From Methanoculleus horonobensis (GTDB taxonomy: Archaea > Halobacteriota > Methanomicrobia > Methanomicrobiales > Methanoculleaceae), in NCBI RefSeq assembly GCF_001602375.1, contig NZ_BCNY01000015.1, positions 434,001 to 498,000 on the forward strand: a stretch of 64,000 nucleotides of DNA, read 5' to 3'. Within the stretch, counting starts at the first letter, position 1, and the number at the start of each line of letters is the position of its first letter. Shown one piece after another: positions 40,019 to 50,434 of the stretch. The translations under genes and the position numbers were made by a program. The notes under the pieces were generated by a model that saw nothing but the letters and a program-made list of their open reading frames with translations, was not told the DNA's origin and searched no databases.

Positions 40019-41223
40019 TGACCGACTCCGGGAGAGAAGATCTCCATCGATTGAAACGTATGCTCGTTGACGGCAAAACTCATGCAGCCCGTAAAATGGC
40101 GATATCTCTTGCTCTTTTATCCCTCATCGTCCTCACTGCCGTATCGGGGTGCCTCTCGATCGACGCTGTCGCCGACCGTCATGCTCTCTCCGTCACCCGA
40201 ACCGACGCCGCCGGTACCGAGATCTGGCACACCGCTTTTGATGGAGGGGGCGACGAATACGGCACCGTCCTGTTGCCGGTTTCGGACGGCGGCCTGCTTG
40301 TCGGAGGGTCGGTCAAACAATCTCCGGGAAGCGATGAGCACGCCCTGCTGCTCAAGATCGCGGAGGACGGCCGGATCGAGTGGAACTGGTCGTTCCCGGC
40401 ACGGTATGGCGTTGAGGCAGTTGTCTCCCACCCTGACGGCAGTTTCACCGCCGGGACGGGTGACGGGTCTCTATTCCGGGTGGCCGGTGACGGGACACCG
40501 GTCTGGAGCAGCCGGGTTTCGGGGTCCGTGCCTGGAATCTCCGGTCTGCCGGACGGAGGCATCGTGGCTGCAGGGAGCAAGCACGAGAGGGATGTCTGGG
40601 TGGCGGTCGTGAACGATACCGGGTCGCTGCTCCGGGAAGAGACCTACCCGGATCTCGGCCGGGGGCGGGCTATCGAGGTCGCTTCGGCGTCGGACGGGGG
40701 GTGCATCGTTGCAGGGACGACGGATAGCCATCCGCTCTGGGTGATGCGGCTCGATGGGGAAGGCAACGTCATCTGGATCCGCACCTTCGAGGAAGGCCCT
40801 GAGTATATCGGGGTCATGCTTCACCGTGTATATTCGGTGCGAGAGAAGCCGGACGGCAGCGTGGAGCTGCTCTATAAGGTCGGCCGGGCCCTGAAGGGGG
40901 AGGCCGTCGGAAAATCAGTCACGGTCGACCGAACCCTCGCCCGGGACGGTTCGGACATGAGCGTAACGGAGTTTTATATGCCCTGCCCGGTTGTCCGGGC
41001 CTCCGGCGGCGGTTACGCCTGTGCCTCCCTCGAGAGTTCCGAGGGCGACGGTTACACCATGGGGAACCATCTCGGGTCGCCGATTCACGTGATGATATGC
41101 GACGAGCGCGGTGAGATTGTCCGGGTCAGTACCGGCACGGAGGCGAAGGTGGATATCGTCACGGATATCGTGCAGACCCCGGATGGGGGGTTTGCGGTGC
41201 TTGGTGGGTCTACGAATACCTGA
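40018..41223 (+). CDS. Lipoprotein with beta-propeller-like repeats
   Basis: 401 residues counted from the ATG that overlaps the previous stop. MAISLALLSLIVLTAVSGC is a lipoprotein signal with lipobox VSGC, so the start could instead be the ATG at 40096. Repeated SDGG/PDGG motifs with strands (LLPVSDGGLLVGGSV; SHPDGSFTAG; ASASDGGCIVAGTT; TPDGGFAVLGGS) suggest a beta-propeller of the PQQ/kelch-like kind on the cell surface. It is co-transcribed with the box-D gene. Confidence 0.8.
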   Translation: MTDSGREDLHRLKRMLVDGKTHAARKMAISLALLSLIVLTAVSGCLSIDAVADRHALSVTRTDAAGTEIWHTAFDGGGDEYGTVLLPVSDGGLLVGGSVKQSPGSDEHALLLKIAEDGRIEWNWSFPARYGVEAVVSHPDGSFTAGTGDGSLFRVAGDGTPVWSSRVSGSVPGISGLPDGGIVAAGSKHERDVWVAVVNDTGSLLREETYPDLGRGRAIEVASASDGGCIVAGTTDSHPLWVMRLDGEGNVIWIRTFEEGPEYIGVMLHRVYSVREKPDGSVELLYKVGRALKGEAVGKSVTVDRTLARDGSDMSVTEFYMPCPVVRASGGGYACASLESSEGDGYTMGNHLGSPIHVMICDERGEIVRVSTGTEAKVDIVTDIVQTPDGGFAVLGGSTNT

Positions 41224-41270
41224 ACCTTCAAGAGCCCGTGTGCTCTCCCGGTGCCGGCTGCTATCACAAC

Positions 41271-41300
41271 CTTTATAGTTAGGTCAACCCAAACTAATCA
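41271..41300 (+). promoter_or_regulatory. marR promoter with overlapping operator
   Basis: CTTTATAG (TATA) is directly followed by AGTTAGGTCAACCCAAACTAA (arms TTAG and CTAA). The same pattern recurs before lon at 41747-41767. A repressor bound here would cover the TATA/start region, which points to autoregulation by MarR. Confidence 0.65.
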
Positions 41301-41309
41301 GTATCAACC

Positions 41310-41729
41310 ATGGCGGCAAGACAAGAGCACCTGTTCGAAGTGTTTGATCGCCTGATCGCCATCAAGAACGAATGCTCCTCCGAGATCTTCTCCGAATGCG
41401 GGCTCAGCCGTTTGACGGTGAAGCAGGTCGCCTACCTGAAGACGATCGACGAGCACGGCGACGTGACATTCAGCAGTCTTGCCGAGATCACCAGGAACTC
41501 GAAACCCACCGTGACGGAGATGGTTAATCGGTTCGTCCGGATGGAGTGTGCCTACCGCCAGAAGTGCCCCGACGACGGGCGGGTCACCTACATCCGGCTG
41601 ACCGAGAAGGGCCGGATGCTGGCAAACGCCGAGCGGAACGCGCTGAGCCGGATGATCGAGAGGGTGGTGCGGACGCTCGATGAGAACGAATTGGATCTCC
41701 TGGTGGAGATCTTGAAGAAGGTCGGATGA
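41310..41729 (+). CDS. MarR-family transcriptional regulator
   Basis: 139 residues with the winged-helix pattern FSSLAEITRNSKPTVTEMVN (recognition helix), then DDGRVTYIRLTEKGRMLANA (wing) and flanking dimerisation helices. It probably represses its own gene and lon through the matching operators at 41277 and 41747. CSSEIFSECG and ECAYRQKC hold cysteines that could sense redox or metal. No ligand can be named. Confidence 0.9.
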   Translation: MAARQEHLFEVFDRLIAIKNECSSEIFSECGLSRLTVKQVAYLKTIDEHGDVTFSSLAEITRNSKPTVTEMVNRFVRMECAYRQKCPDDGRVTYIRLTEKGRMLANAERNALSRMIERVVRTLDENELDLLVEILKKVG

Positions 41730-41746
41730 TTTTTGCCCGGCAAAAC

Positions 41747-41767
41747 AGTTAGGTAAATGCGAACTAA
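41747..41767 (+). promoter_or_regulatory. Second MarR-type operator, before lon
   Basis: AGTTAGGTAAATGCGAACTAA matches the marR operator in its AGTTAGGT and AACTAA parts, with the same spacing. It lies in the 54-bp marR-lon gap, 17 bp before the lon start. Confidence 0.65.
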
Positions 41768-41783
41768 ACAATCCGGAGTCACC

Positions 41784-44165
<2,382 letters not shown>

Positions 44166-44247
44166 ACACCCTCTTTTTATCGTCTCGCCATACCCCCCTT
44201 TCTCTCCTTCGAGCCCCGCTCCGGGAGCAAATAGGCTTGAGGCGGTT

Positions 44248-44294
44248 CGACGTGTAGAGGATCGTGACAGAAATCGTTTATAGAGGTACGTCGA
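44248..44294 (+). promoter_or_regulatory. 47-bp promoter box, copy E
   Basis: CGACGTGTAGA, GATCGTGACAGAAATCG, TTTATAG and an end ACGTCGA. Outer arms TCGACGT (44247-44253) and ACGTCGA (44288-44294) form a perfect inverted repeat, 41 bp centre to centre, around the TATA element. It precedes the gene at 44374. Confidence 0.85.
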
Positions 44295-44373
44295 GCTCTC
44301 ACCGATAGCTGCCGGAATCGGTGCCCCGATGTGTGGGATCTGTCCGGCCTGCGCCGAGACCGGAGGAGATTGC

Positions 44374-44775
44374 ATGGAACCTGACAGGAAGCGCCTGATT
44401 GCCGTAGGGATCTTTGCGTTCATCGGCGTCGTCCTTCTCGTCGCGGCGGTCGTGCTCACGTGCACCGCCCTCGTCACCCTGATCACGGGAATCGACGGTC
44501 CTCCGCAAATGTTGGTTGTGGAAGTAGTCGGGGAAGAAGAGCTGCAGAACGCATCCGTCATCCATCTGACCGACCGGGACCTGAAGCAGCACCCGGTGCT
44601 TGCCACCGCGATCCGGGAGGCTAGCAGCGAATCCAACGTGGTGAAATCCGCGTCGGTTCCGATGACAGAGGTCGAATGCCTCGCACTCACCGAGTCCTTT
44701 GGTGTGTATACGGCGAATGCGCCGATCCTCGAGTACGACGGAGTATACTACTCGACACGTGTTCTGCTCCATTAG
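44374..44775 (+). CDS. Membrane-anchored small protein, LTD/YYV family member 1
   Basis: 133 residues. One N-terminal membrane helix (LIAVGIFAFIGVVLLVAAVVLT) is followed by an outside domain. It carries VIHLTDRDLKQHPVLATAIR and ends LEYDGVYYSTRVLLH. Three neighbours (44796, 46501, 48049) share this LTxxD...P...R...EYxGxYY pattern. Function is unknown. GGAGGAG precedes the ATG at 44374; box E lies 80 bp upstream. Confidence 0.8.
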   Translation: MEPDRKRLIAVGIFAFIGVVLLVAAVVLTCTALVTLITGIDGPPQMLVVEVVGEEELQNASVIHLTDRDLKQHPVLATAIREASSESNVVKSASVPMTEVECLALTESFGVYTANAPILEYDGVYYSTRVLLH

Positions 44776-44795
44776 GATGCTTGAAGGGGTGCAGA

Positions 44796-45236
44796 ATGGA
44801 AGAAGGTAAGAAACCCGGCAACCGGCTCAGAACGGCGGGGCTCGTCGTCGCGTGCGGTCTTGCCGGCATCGTTGCGGTCGTGCTCGGCTTCATGCTCGCC
44901 GATGCCCTCCTCATCTACGCGATGGAGGGTTCGGGCGGGCAGCCGATGCTCTACGTCATGGAGAGGACGGAGCCGGGAGAGAACGTGATCGTTCCCCTGA
45001 CCGAGAAGGACTTCGCCGACCACCCGGCGCTCGACGCGGTCATCCGGGGCGAGGAACGAAATCCGTCAGGATGGGAGTGGGGTATGAGCGACCGGCGCTT
45101 CATCGGGGGAACCAACGTCTCCTACGCGGAGAGCAAGGTGCTCCAGGACACTTACGGCCCCGACCGGGAGACGTGGGTCTACCCGCACCTGGAGTATGAG
45201 GGTGCATACTATCTGGTGGTGACGACGTGGCCGTGA
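44796..45236 (+). CDS. Membrane-anchored small protein, LTD/YYV family member 2
   Basis: 146 residues with one membrane helix (GLVVACGLAGIVAVVLGFMLADALLI) and an outside domain with VIVPLTEKDFADHPALDAVI and HLEYEGAYYLVV, as in the previous gene. AAGGGG precedes the ATG at 44796. It lies 20 bp after its paralog and is probably co-transcribed from box E. Confidence 0.8.
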   Translation: MEEGKKPGNRLRTAGLVVACGLAGIVAVVLGFMLADALLIYAMEGSGGQPMLYVMERTEPGENVIVPLTEKDFADHPALDAVIRGEERNPSGWEWGMSDRRFIGGTNVSYAESKVLQDTYGPDRETWVYPHLEYEGAYYLVVTTWP

Positions 45237-45273
45237 CACGAGGAGATCCTTCGGTGATTGAGGTGGCCGAAAG

Positions 45274-46260
45274 ATGATGAAGATCGCATCCGTCGTTTTT
45301 CTGCTGTTTGTCTCGGCCTGTATCGGGGGCTGCTGCACCTACGAAACGGCCTATCCAGCCCCTCCCGGCGGCCCGCAGGATATATTGACGGAACAATGCC
45401 CCGACGTCAACGTATCGGAGATTCCTGTAGCAACCCCGGAGTTGATTCGAACAAACGGCTCATACGTAGCCGGGATTGCGCTCGGCGACGAGCGGGCGCG
45501 GGCTCTCGTCCGGCACGGCGGCAAACCCGAGTCGGTTGCCGTGCTCTTCCACTCGTGCCCGCGAAACGACCCGTACTGCAACCAGAACCCGAGCCTCGTC
45601 ATCCGCTACGGGGAGATCCGGTTTGCCGTCACCGTCGACGAGACGGCCGGGACGGTGCTCGGCGGCTCTGCACTCGTGCCTAACACGCCCTCTCCTGCAT
45701 ATTACAAGACCCGCGACCTCTCGACCGGGACCGATACCGTCTACCTGGGGGACGCCCCGATCATGACCTACAACGGGACGTCGCTCCTGTACCTGAACGA
45801 GTCGTACGGTCGTTCTTCCGGACCGGCAGAATCTTCCCCCGACCTCGACGGGATCGTGGCGCGGTACCGGGCGGCCCACCTGTCCGGGGATATCGACACC
45901 GGCTTCACCCACGAACCCTGCGAGGCTTACTCGAAGACCGGGGAGTTCGTCGAGACAGTCGGCGGGCTCTTCGATCTCGTCCGGGAGGATCCCGCCACCG
46001 CCCGGCTCCTCTCCGAAGGGGGCGAGATCACGGGCGTCGTTGTCGTCTGCCCGCCGTCCGCCGCGTCCGAACCGGGGGGCCCGGGATGCTACCCTGCGGT
46101 CCGCGTCAGGTACGGGGAGATGACGATCGACTACCTCGTCAACATCGACTGTATGTGCATCGAGAGGGCTTCCGTCGAGGTTCCGTCTGGATATCTCTCC
46201 CGTACGGTCGATAATGTGACTTATATCATTCACGATGGCGACGTGGTGCTCGCTCTCTGA
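45274..46260 (+). CDS. Lipoprotein with an internally repeated domain
   Basis: 328 residues. The lipoprotein signal (IASVVFLLFVSACIGGCC) precedes two related halves. The first contains SLVIRYGEIRFAVTVDETAG and the second AVRVRYGEMTIDYLVNIDC, each after an ALV/LL-x-GG turn. Several cysteines (CPRNDPYC; DCMC) may be paired outside the cell. The family is unrecognised. It starts 37 bp after the previous gene and is probably the third gene behind box E. Confidence 0.75.
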   Translation: MMKIASVVFLLFVSACIGGCCTYETAYPAPPGGPQDILTEQCPDVNVSEIPVATPELIRTNGSYVAGIALGDERARALVRHGGKPESVAVLFHSCPRNDPYCNQNPSLVIRYGEIRFAVTVDETAGTVLGGSALVPNTPSPAYYKTRDLSTGTDTVYLGDAPIMTYNGTSLLYLNESYGRSSGPAESSPDLDGIVARYRAAHLSGDIDTGFTHEPCEAYSKTGEFVETVGGLFDLVREDPATARLLSEGGEITGVVVVCPPSAASEPGGPGCYPAVRVRYGEMTIDYLVNIDCMCIERASVEVPSGYLSRTVDNVTYIIHDGDVVLAL

Positions 46261-46329
46261 GGGAAGGGCGCGCCCCCGGTTCCGGGCCCGTAGTAGGTTT
46301 GTTCGGGTTCAAAATCGATCGGGAAGGCC

Positions 46330-46376
46330 CGACGTGTAGACGATTGTCACAGAAATCGTTTATAGAAGAAGGTCGA
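46330..46376 (+). promoter_or_regulatory. 47-bp promoter box, copy F
   Basis: CGACGTGTAGA, CACAGAAATCGTTTATAG, ending GGTCGA. Same length and register as the other copies. It precedes the gene at 46501, with an unusually long 124-bp interval. Confidence 0.8.
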
Positions 46377-46465
46377 CCTCTCCCGCGTGGATACCGGTAT
46401 CCCGGGGCGTGGGTCCGGTCGTGCGACCCGCACCAAAACCTGGCCGGCACCCCGGCGGAGGGTAG

Positions 46466-46537
46466 ATGGACGAAAATGCAACCATTCTTGAGGAAAAGCG
46501 GTGGCTCCGTTGCACCACGAGAAGGGCACCCGGCTGA
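46466..46537 (+). CDS. Possible 23-codon leader peptide overlapping the next start
   Basis: GGCGGAGGGTAG, a strong ribosome-binding site, precedes an ATG opening MDENATILEEKRWLRCTTRR and ending at TGA 46537, beyond the GTG start (46501) of the next gene in another frame. It may regulate that gene by coupling, or mark a frameshift at its 5' end. Confidence 0.3.
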   Translation: MDENATILEEKRWLRCTTRRAPG

Positions 46538-46932
46538 AGCGATACCTCATCGCGGTCGCGGTCGCCGGGCTCCTCCTGTTCGGCTGCTACGTCGCTGTTT
46601 CCTCCTACATCGCCGCGACCATCCCGCCCGACGAACTCCTGCTCTACGAAGTCACGGAGGAGACGGCCCGGGAGGGTATCGTCATGCCCCTCGATGAGGA
46701 GATGTTCCGGAACCTGCCCGTTCTGGACGCGATCCTCCGGGGTGAGGGGCATGAGGACGAAGGGGGCCCGTATACCGCCGGGGACATCCGGCTGGTGGGG
46801 AGCGTGGAGTACCCGGAGAAGATCCACCAGGAGACGATTGATGCCTACATCTTCGATAACGAGACCGGCAAGCGAAAATACTTCGAGTACGAGGGCCGGT
46901 ACTACCGGGTCGGGACGATTTACCGGGACTGA
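46501..46932 (+). CDS. Membrane-anchored small protein, LTD/YYV family member 3
   Basis: 143 residues from a GTG preceded by GAGGA. One membrane helix (YLIAVAVAGLLLFGCYVAV) and an outside domain with IVMPLDEEMFRNLPVLDAIL and FEYEGRYYRVGTIY, similar to the proteins at 44374 and 44796. A strong ribosome site 35 bp upstream serves another frame, so the true start is not certain. It is first in the box-F operon. Confidence 0.75.
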   Translation: MAPLHHEKGTRLKRYLIAVAVAGLLLFGCYVAVSSYIAATIPPDELLLYEVTEETAREGIVMPLDEEMFRNLPVLDAILRGEGHEDEGGPYTAGDIRLVGSVEYPEKIHQETIDAYIFDNETGKRKYFEYEGRYYRVGTIYRD

Positions 46933-46949
46933 ACGGTGAGGGATTGAAA

Positions 46950-48047
46950 ATGAACGGAACAACCAGAACATGGACACTCCTCCTCCTCGCGCTGCTGCTC
47001 GCGGCCGTCCCGGCGGCAGGCGCAGATCTCGGTCCCAACCAGCACCTGATCCCGGAACTGAAGGTGAACGAGTCGATCGAGACGATCGCCATATCCGGGG
47101 TGTTGACCCTTCAGCCGGAGTGGGACGGGAGTGTGACCACCGGGATACCGTTCGGCTCGATCATGGTTCATACTGCCGACGCAAGAACACTGATCTTCGA
47201 TAGCGACGGGAACCAGCTGCTCTCCATCAGCGACGAACTCTCTGCAAAAGTCCCCACCCCTGCGGGTGTCGAGAAGCCCTGCACCTGGGTGCACCAGCTC
47301 CCGAACGACTCCCGGGTCTATCATCACGACAACGCGACCTTCATCTTCGGCAAGGCCGGGGACCTCATCCTGACCGTCATCAACGAGCACCCGCCGCCCG
47401 TCGAAGACCCGATCACCATCAACATCACCTCCCCGGCCGAGGGCGAGACGGTCTGGATCGACGTCGTTCCGCCCCGCGTCGCCGTCGTCGGGGAGGTCCA
47501 CGCCCCCACGGGTCTGCACAACGTGGTTGTGCGGAGCGGAACCGGGGAGGTCTCGTGCGGGAACCGGCCCGAGTTCGCCTGCTCGGTCCCGGTCTCCGCC
47601 GGGGAGAACACGATCACCGTCGTGGCGGGCACCCATGGACGCCGGGCCGAGAAGACCGTGAACGTGACCGTCCGTATCGGTCTCCCGCCGCCCCCGGCGA
47701 TCGCCGTCTCGGGCAGGGTGACGGACGCCGGCGGCAACCCGGTTCCCGGTGCATTGGTGCGGTTCGAGTCGGTGTTTACGCTCGACGACGAACCCCTCGC
47801 GGGGACGAACGTGACCGGGGAGGATGGCGGCTACCTGGTGGAAGGCGTCTTCGGCTACCGGCAGACGGTCACGGTCGAGAAGGAGGGCTACGCCCCCCTC
47901 CGGGAGGAGTTCATCTTTGAAAACCTGACGAACGATCTCGACCTGGAACTGGAGCCCCTCCCCCGGACGGTGCCGGGATTCGGTTCCGCGCTCGCGGTTC
48001 TCTCGCTCACGGGGGCGTTCCTCCTCATCGGCCGGAAGAGGCGGTGA
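46950..48047 (+). CDS. Secreted protein with PGF-CTERM sorting tail
   Basis: 365 residues. The signal peptide (TLLLLALLLAAVPAAGA) is followed by a beta-rich region, a Pro-rich hinge (HPPPVEDP) and an Ig-like module. Next is a carboxypeptidase-regulatory-like module (AVSGRVTDAGGNPVPGALVR...GYLVEGVFGYRQTVTVEKEG). The end VPGFGSALAVLSLTGAFLLI plus GRKRR is a PGF-CTERM signal, the recognition tail of archaeosortase A. The protein is therefore likely processed and lipid-anchored to the surface. GAGGGATTGAAA precedes the ATG at 46950. Confidence 0.85.
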   Translation: MNGTTRTWTLLLLALLLAAVPAAGADLGPNQHLIPELKVNESIETIAISGVLTLQPEWDGSVTTGIPFGSIMVHTADARTLIFDSDGNQLLSISDELSAKVPTPAGVEKPCTWVHQLPNDSRVYHHDNATFIFGKAGDLILTVINEHPPPVEDPITINITSPAEGETVWIDVVPPRVAVVGEVHAPTGLHNVVVRSGTGEVSCGNRPEFACSVPVSAGENTITVVAGTHGRRAEKTVNVTVRIGLPPPPAIAVSGRVTDAGGNPVPGALVRFESVFTLDDEPLAGTNVTGEDGGYLVEGVFGYRQTVTVEKEGYAPLREEFIFENLTNDLDLELEPLPRTVPGFGSALAVLSLTGAFLLIGRKRR

Positions 48048-48048
48048 G

Positions 48049-48861
48049 ATGACAGAGAAACGTTCGATAATCCCGGCGCTCCTCCTCACCGCCGCAGTCA
48101 CGGCGCTGGCGGCGGGCTTTGCGGCTTTCGCGCCCGTCGCAGAGGTCACCGTAACCCCGCATGAGCAGATTGCCCCACAGGATCAGGCCCTGGTCCATAT
48201 CGACTTCTTCACGGAGAAGAGGGATGTCCCGGTCGAGGGCGTGGATATCCTCTCCTCGATCCTGCGTTACGAACTCGCGGTCTACGATACGGAGGGTATC
48301 CGTGATCGCCTGCTTTCCGGCGAACCGCTGGCGGTGCATATCGCCGGGCAGCCCTGCACGGCGGTTCTCGAGGAGTCGTTGCACGGCACCGGCTCCTTCA
48401 CCGGCACCCTATCCGTGGACGGGAGGGTGCACCTGACCATCAGCGGCGACGTCCTTCGCGGCTATTTCGAGACCGGCGGCGTCGCATACTGGGTGGAGAG
48501 CACCGGGCGGTACGACACCAAATCCCCGGGGAAGGTCATCCACTATCTCTTCTCCTCCGCCGACGTGAAAGGGCTGAGCGGCTGCTATCTCACGCTGTAC
48601 AACATCAGCAACGGGGATCTAAAGGATTCCGGGTACCCTGCAGGCTGGACGAGAGCCGACTTCCTGAAGGCCGGCCACGAGGTCGTCCCGCTCACGGATG
48701 CCGATCTCGTCGACCTCCCCAGAGTGAACGAGACCCTCCGCACCGGCTTTATCGAGGTGCCGCTCTCCTACAACGAGACAGTGCGTATTGCAAAGAGTTA
48801 CCGGGGGAAGATCGTGGAGTACCGCGGGAACTACTACGTGATCGACTTCTTCGAGAGTTAG
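48049..48861 (+). CDS. Exported protein with LTD/YYV C-terminal domain, member 4
   Basis: 270 residues. One N-terminal helix (IIPALLLTAAVTALAAGFAAFA), an unknown middle domain (about residues 35-190), and a C-terminal part with VVPLTDADLVDLPRVNETLR and IVEYRGNYYVIDFFE. The last part matches the short proteins at 44374, 44796 and 46501. It starts directly after the PGF-CTERM gene and is third in the box-F operon. Confidence 0.78.
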   Translation: MTEKRSIIPALLLTAAVTALAAGFAAFAPVAEVTVTPHEQIAPQDQALVHIDFFTEKRDVPVEGVDILSSILRYELAVYDTEGIRDRLLSGEPLAVHIAGQPCTAVLEESLHGTGSFTGTLSVDGRVHLTISGDVLRGYFETGGVAYWVESTGRYDTKSPGKVIHYLFSSADVKGLSGCYLTLYNISNGDLKDSGYPAGWTRADFLKAGHEVVPLTDADLVDLPRVNETLRTGFIEVPLSYNETVRIAKSYRGKIVEYRGNYYVIDFFES

Positions 48862-48875
48862 GCTGCGATGGTCCC

Positions 48876-49361
48876 CTAAACCCTCTTTGCTATCGTCTCG
48901 ATCGCCTCGATCAGCGTCTGCTGCTGCGGCTTGATGATCGCGACCGGGCAGTCGGCGATCTTCTCCACGATCGGCGCGAGGATCGGAGCGCAGATGATCC
49001 CGAGCGCCCCCTCCTTGTCGGCCCGGACGGCGGCGATGATGCACTCTTCAAGGGAATCGGCCGCGTAGCCCCGGATGTGGTATTGCTTCCCGCCGATGGG
49101 GAGGTCGCGGTTGTCGATCTCGTCGAGCAGGAACCGGGCCGCGATCACCGCGATGAAACTCTTCTCCCGGGGTTCGAGGACGTTCACGATCCGCCGGACG
49201 GTCGAGAGGCGTGGATCCGCCCTGCCCGACGTGAGTTTGTAGAGGGTTGCGGGCGGGATCCCGGCCCGTTCCGCGAGGTCGCGGATGCTCATATCCTGCC
49301 GGGCGAGTTCCTCCTGGAGCGCGTCGGCAAAGTCGGTCTCGAAGATCTTTCGCGAAAGCAT
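48876..49361 (-). CDS. XRE-type helix-turn-helix regulator
   Basis: 161 residues. An N-terminal XRE helix-turn-helix (QDMSIRDLAERAGIPPATLY, then TSGRADPRLSTVRRIVNVL) is followed by a domain with GIICAPILAPIVEKIADCPV. The second domain may bind a small ligand. The target is unknown. The gene is convergent with the box-F operon and divergent from box G; AT-rich DNA at 49370-49395 is its likely promoter. Confidence 0.85.
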   Translation of the reverse strand: MLSRKIFETDFADALQEELARQDMSIRDLAERAGIPPATLYKLTSGRADPRLSTVRRIVNVLEPREKSFIAVIAARFLLDEIDNRDLPIGGKQYHIRGYAADSLEECIIAAVRADKEGALGIICAPILAPIVEKIADCPVAIIKPQQQTLIEAIETIAKRV

Positions 49362-49526
49362 TGTTCTACTATGGTATGATCCTTAAGATAATATTTCCCT
49401 CATACGGTCAATGTGCTCGTCATGAGGGATAATCTTCTCCTCTCCCGGTTTCAGGGGGGCGGTGAGGGAGAAGTACCTCCTCCGAACCCGGACTGCTGTT
49501 TTTTTCCTCGAAGCCCATCCGTCAGC

Positions 49527-49573
49527 CGAGGTGTAGATGCGCGGCACAGAAAAGGTATATGGAAGAACGTTGA
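49527..49573 (+). promoter_or_regulatory. 47-bp promoter box, copy G
   Basis: CGAGGTGTAGA, CACAGAAAAGGTATATGG, ending AACGTTGA. TATA is GTATAT. It precedes the gene at 49628 by 55 bp. The rest of 49362-49627 holds only the divergent promoter region. Confidence 0.7.
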
Positions 49574-49627
49574 CCATTCACGCGTGGATTCCGGTGCAAA
49601 CCAGTTCACACCTCTGGAGGAGCCTTT

Positions 49628-49858
49628 ATGGACGAAGAAAAATTCAATCAACTCTTAGGGGCCCTGTCGGTGCCGGTCATCGTCCTGGCATTTTTTCCCC
49701 TGTGGGTGATCGTTTCTCTGATACCAATCGCGATTGTACCGGATCCGCGAGCTTTGATCGGGGCAGTTTATGCCACGGCATTGACCCTGTCGTTTGTCTA
49801 TTTCGGCCTGAAGATGCGGAGCATCAGTAGTGCAAAGGAAGGTAAATCCATCAGGTAA
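49628..49858 (+). CDS. Small membrane protein behind box G
   Basis: 76 residues with two membrane segments (VPVIVLAFFPLWVIVSLIPIA and LIGAVYATALTLSFVYF) and a charged tail. No family is recognised. GGAGGAGCCTTT precedes the ATG at 49628. Confidence 0.75.
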   Translation: MDEEKFNQLLGALSVPVIVLAFFPLWVIVSLIPIAIVPDPRALIGAVYATALTLSFVYFGLKMRSISSAKEGKSIR

Positions 49859-49936
49859 TTGGGGAGTGCAGGCGCTGCATTCCCGGACCGCTACTGGTGC
49901 GGAGCGGGTGTTCGTTGCCGGGTCACCACCTGTGTT

Positions 49937-49983
49937 GAACGTATAGGGAAGTTGGACAGAAGACGTAAATGAGCGGACGTTCA
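49937..49983 (+). promoter_or_regulatory. 47-bp promoter box, copy H (divergent)
   Basis: GAACGTATAGG at the start, GGACAGAAGACGTAAATG in the middle, GGACGTTCA at the end. It keeps the 47-bp register but differs most at the left arm. It precedes the gene at 50016 by 32 bp. Confidence 0.6.
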
Positions 49984-50015
49984 GATCTTTGTTACCGTAG
50001 CGAGGCGGGTGAAGC

Positions 50016-50246
50016 ATGCAGCGCAGGGTATCGATGGACACACTCTTAACGGGACTGCTTGCCGCGATGCTCCTTCTCTTGCTCTTCTACGACCCTATCA
50101 GGGGGCTCCATCCGGCGCTCGACCCTCTCTTCATGCTCTCTGGTCAGGCTATCGGTCTCGTTCTCCTGGTGCTCATGGTATTCTGCATCGTCGGGTTGGT
50201 GTTGCTCGTCGTCCGGCGCCTGTACGGCTTTTGCCGTGGGGGATGA
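50016..50246 (+). CDS. Small membrane protein behind box H
   Basis: 76 residues with two membrane segments (LLTGLLAAMLLLLLFY and IGLVLLVLMVFCIVGLVLLVV). The family is unrecognised. GAGGCGGGTGAAGC precedes the ATG at 50016; a second ATG at 50034 is possible. Confidence 0.72.
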   Translation: MQRRVSMDTLLTGLLAAMLLLLLFYDPIRGLHPALDPLFMLSGQAIGLVLLVLMVFCIVGLVLLVVRRLYGFCRGG

Positions 50247-50374
50247 CGGCAGTTATCCGGATAGAGCTTTTCTCCGCACAGGGAGATCCGTTCCGGGAGC
50301 GATCAACCTGGATGCGAGCGTCTCTCTTAATCCATTGTGGAGATCAAGGCTCTTTATTTCCGGTCACAACTCCC

Positions 50375-50421
50375 GGACGTGTAGAGAAACGTGACAGAAA
50401 ACGTATATCCCCGAACGTTCA
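50375..50421 (+). promoter_or_regulatory. 47-bp promoter box, copy I
   Basis: GGACGTGTAGA, GTGACAGAAAACGTATAT, ending CGAACGTTCA. The TATA lies only about 27 bp before the ATG at 50435, so the transcript should be leaderless or nearly so. Confidence 0.78.
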
Positions 50422-50434
50422 GGTCATTACATAC

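Noticed and set aside
46285-46320. GGGTTCAAAATC resembling a tRNA T-arm
   Set aside because: No acceptor stem, anticodon arm or CCA-proximal pairing can be built around it, and it lies next to promoter box F.
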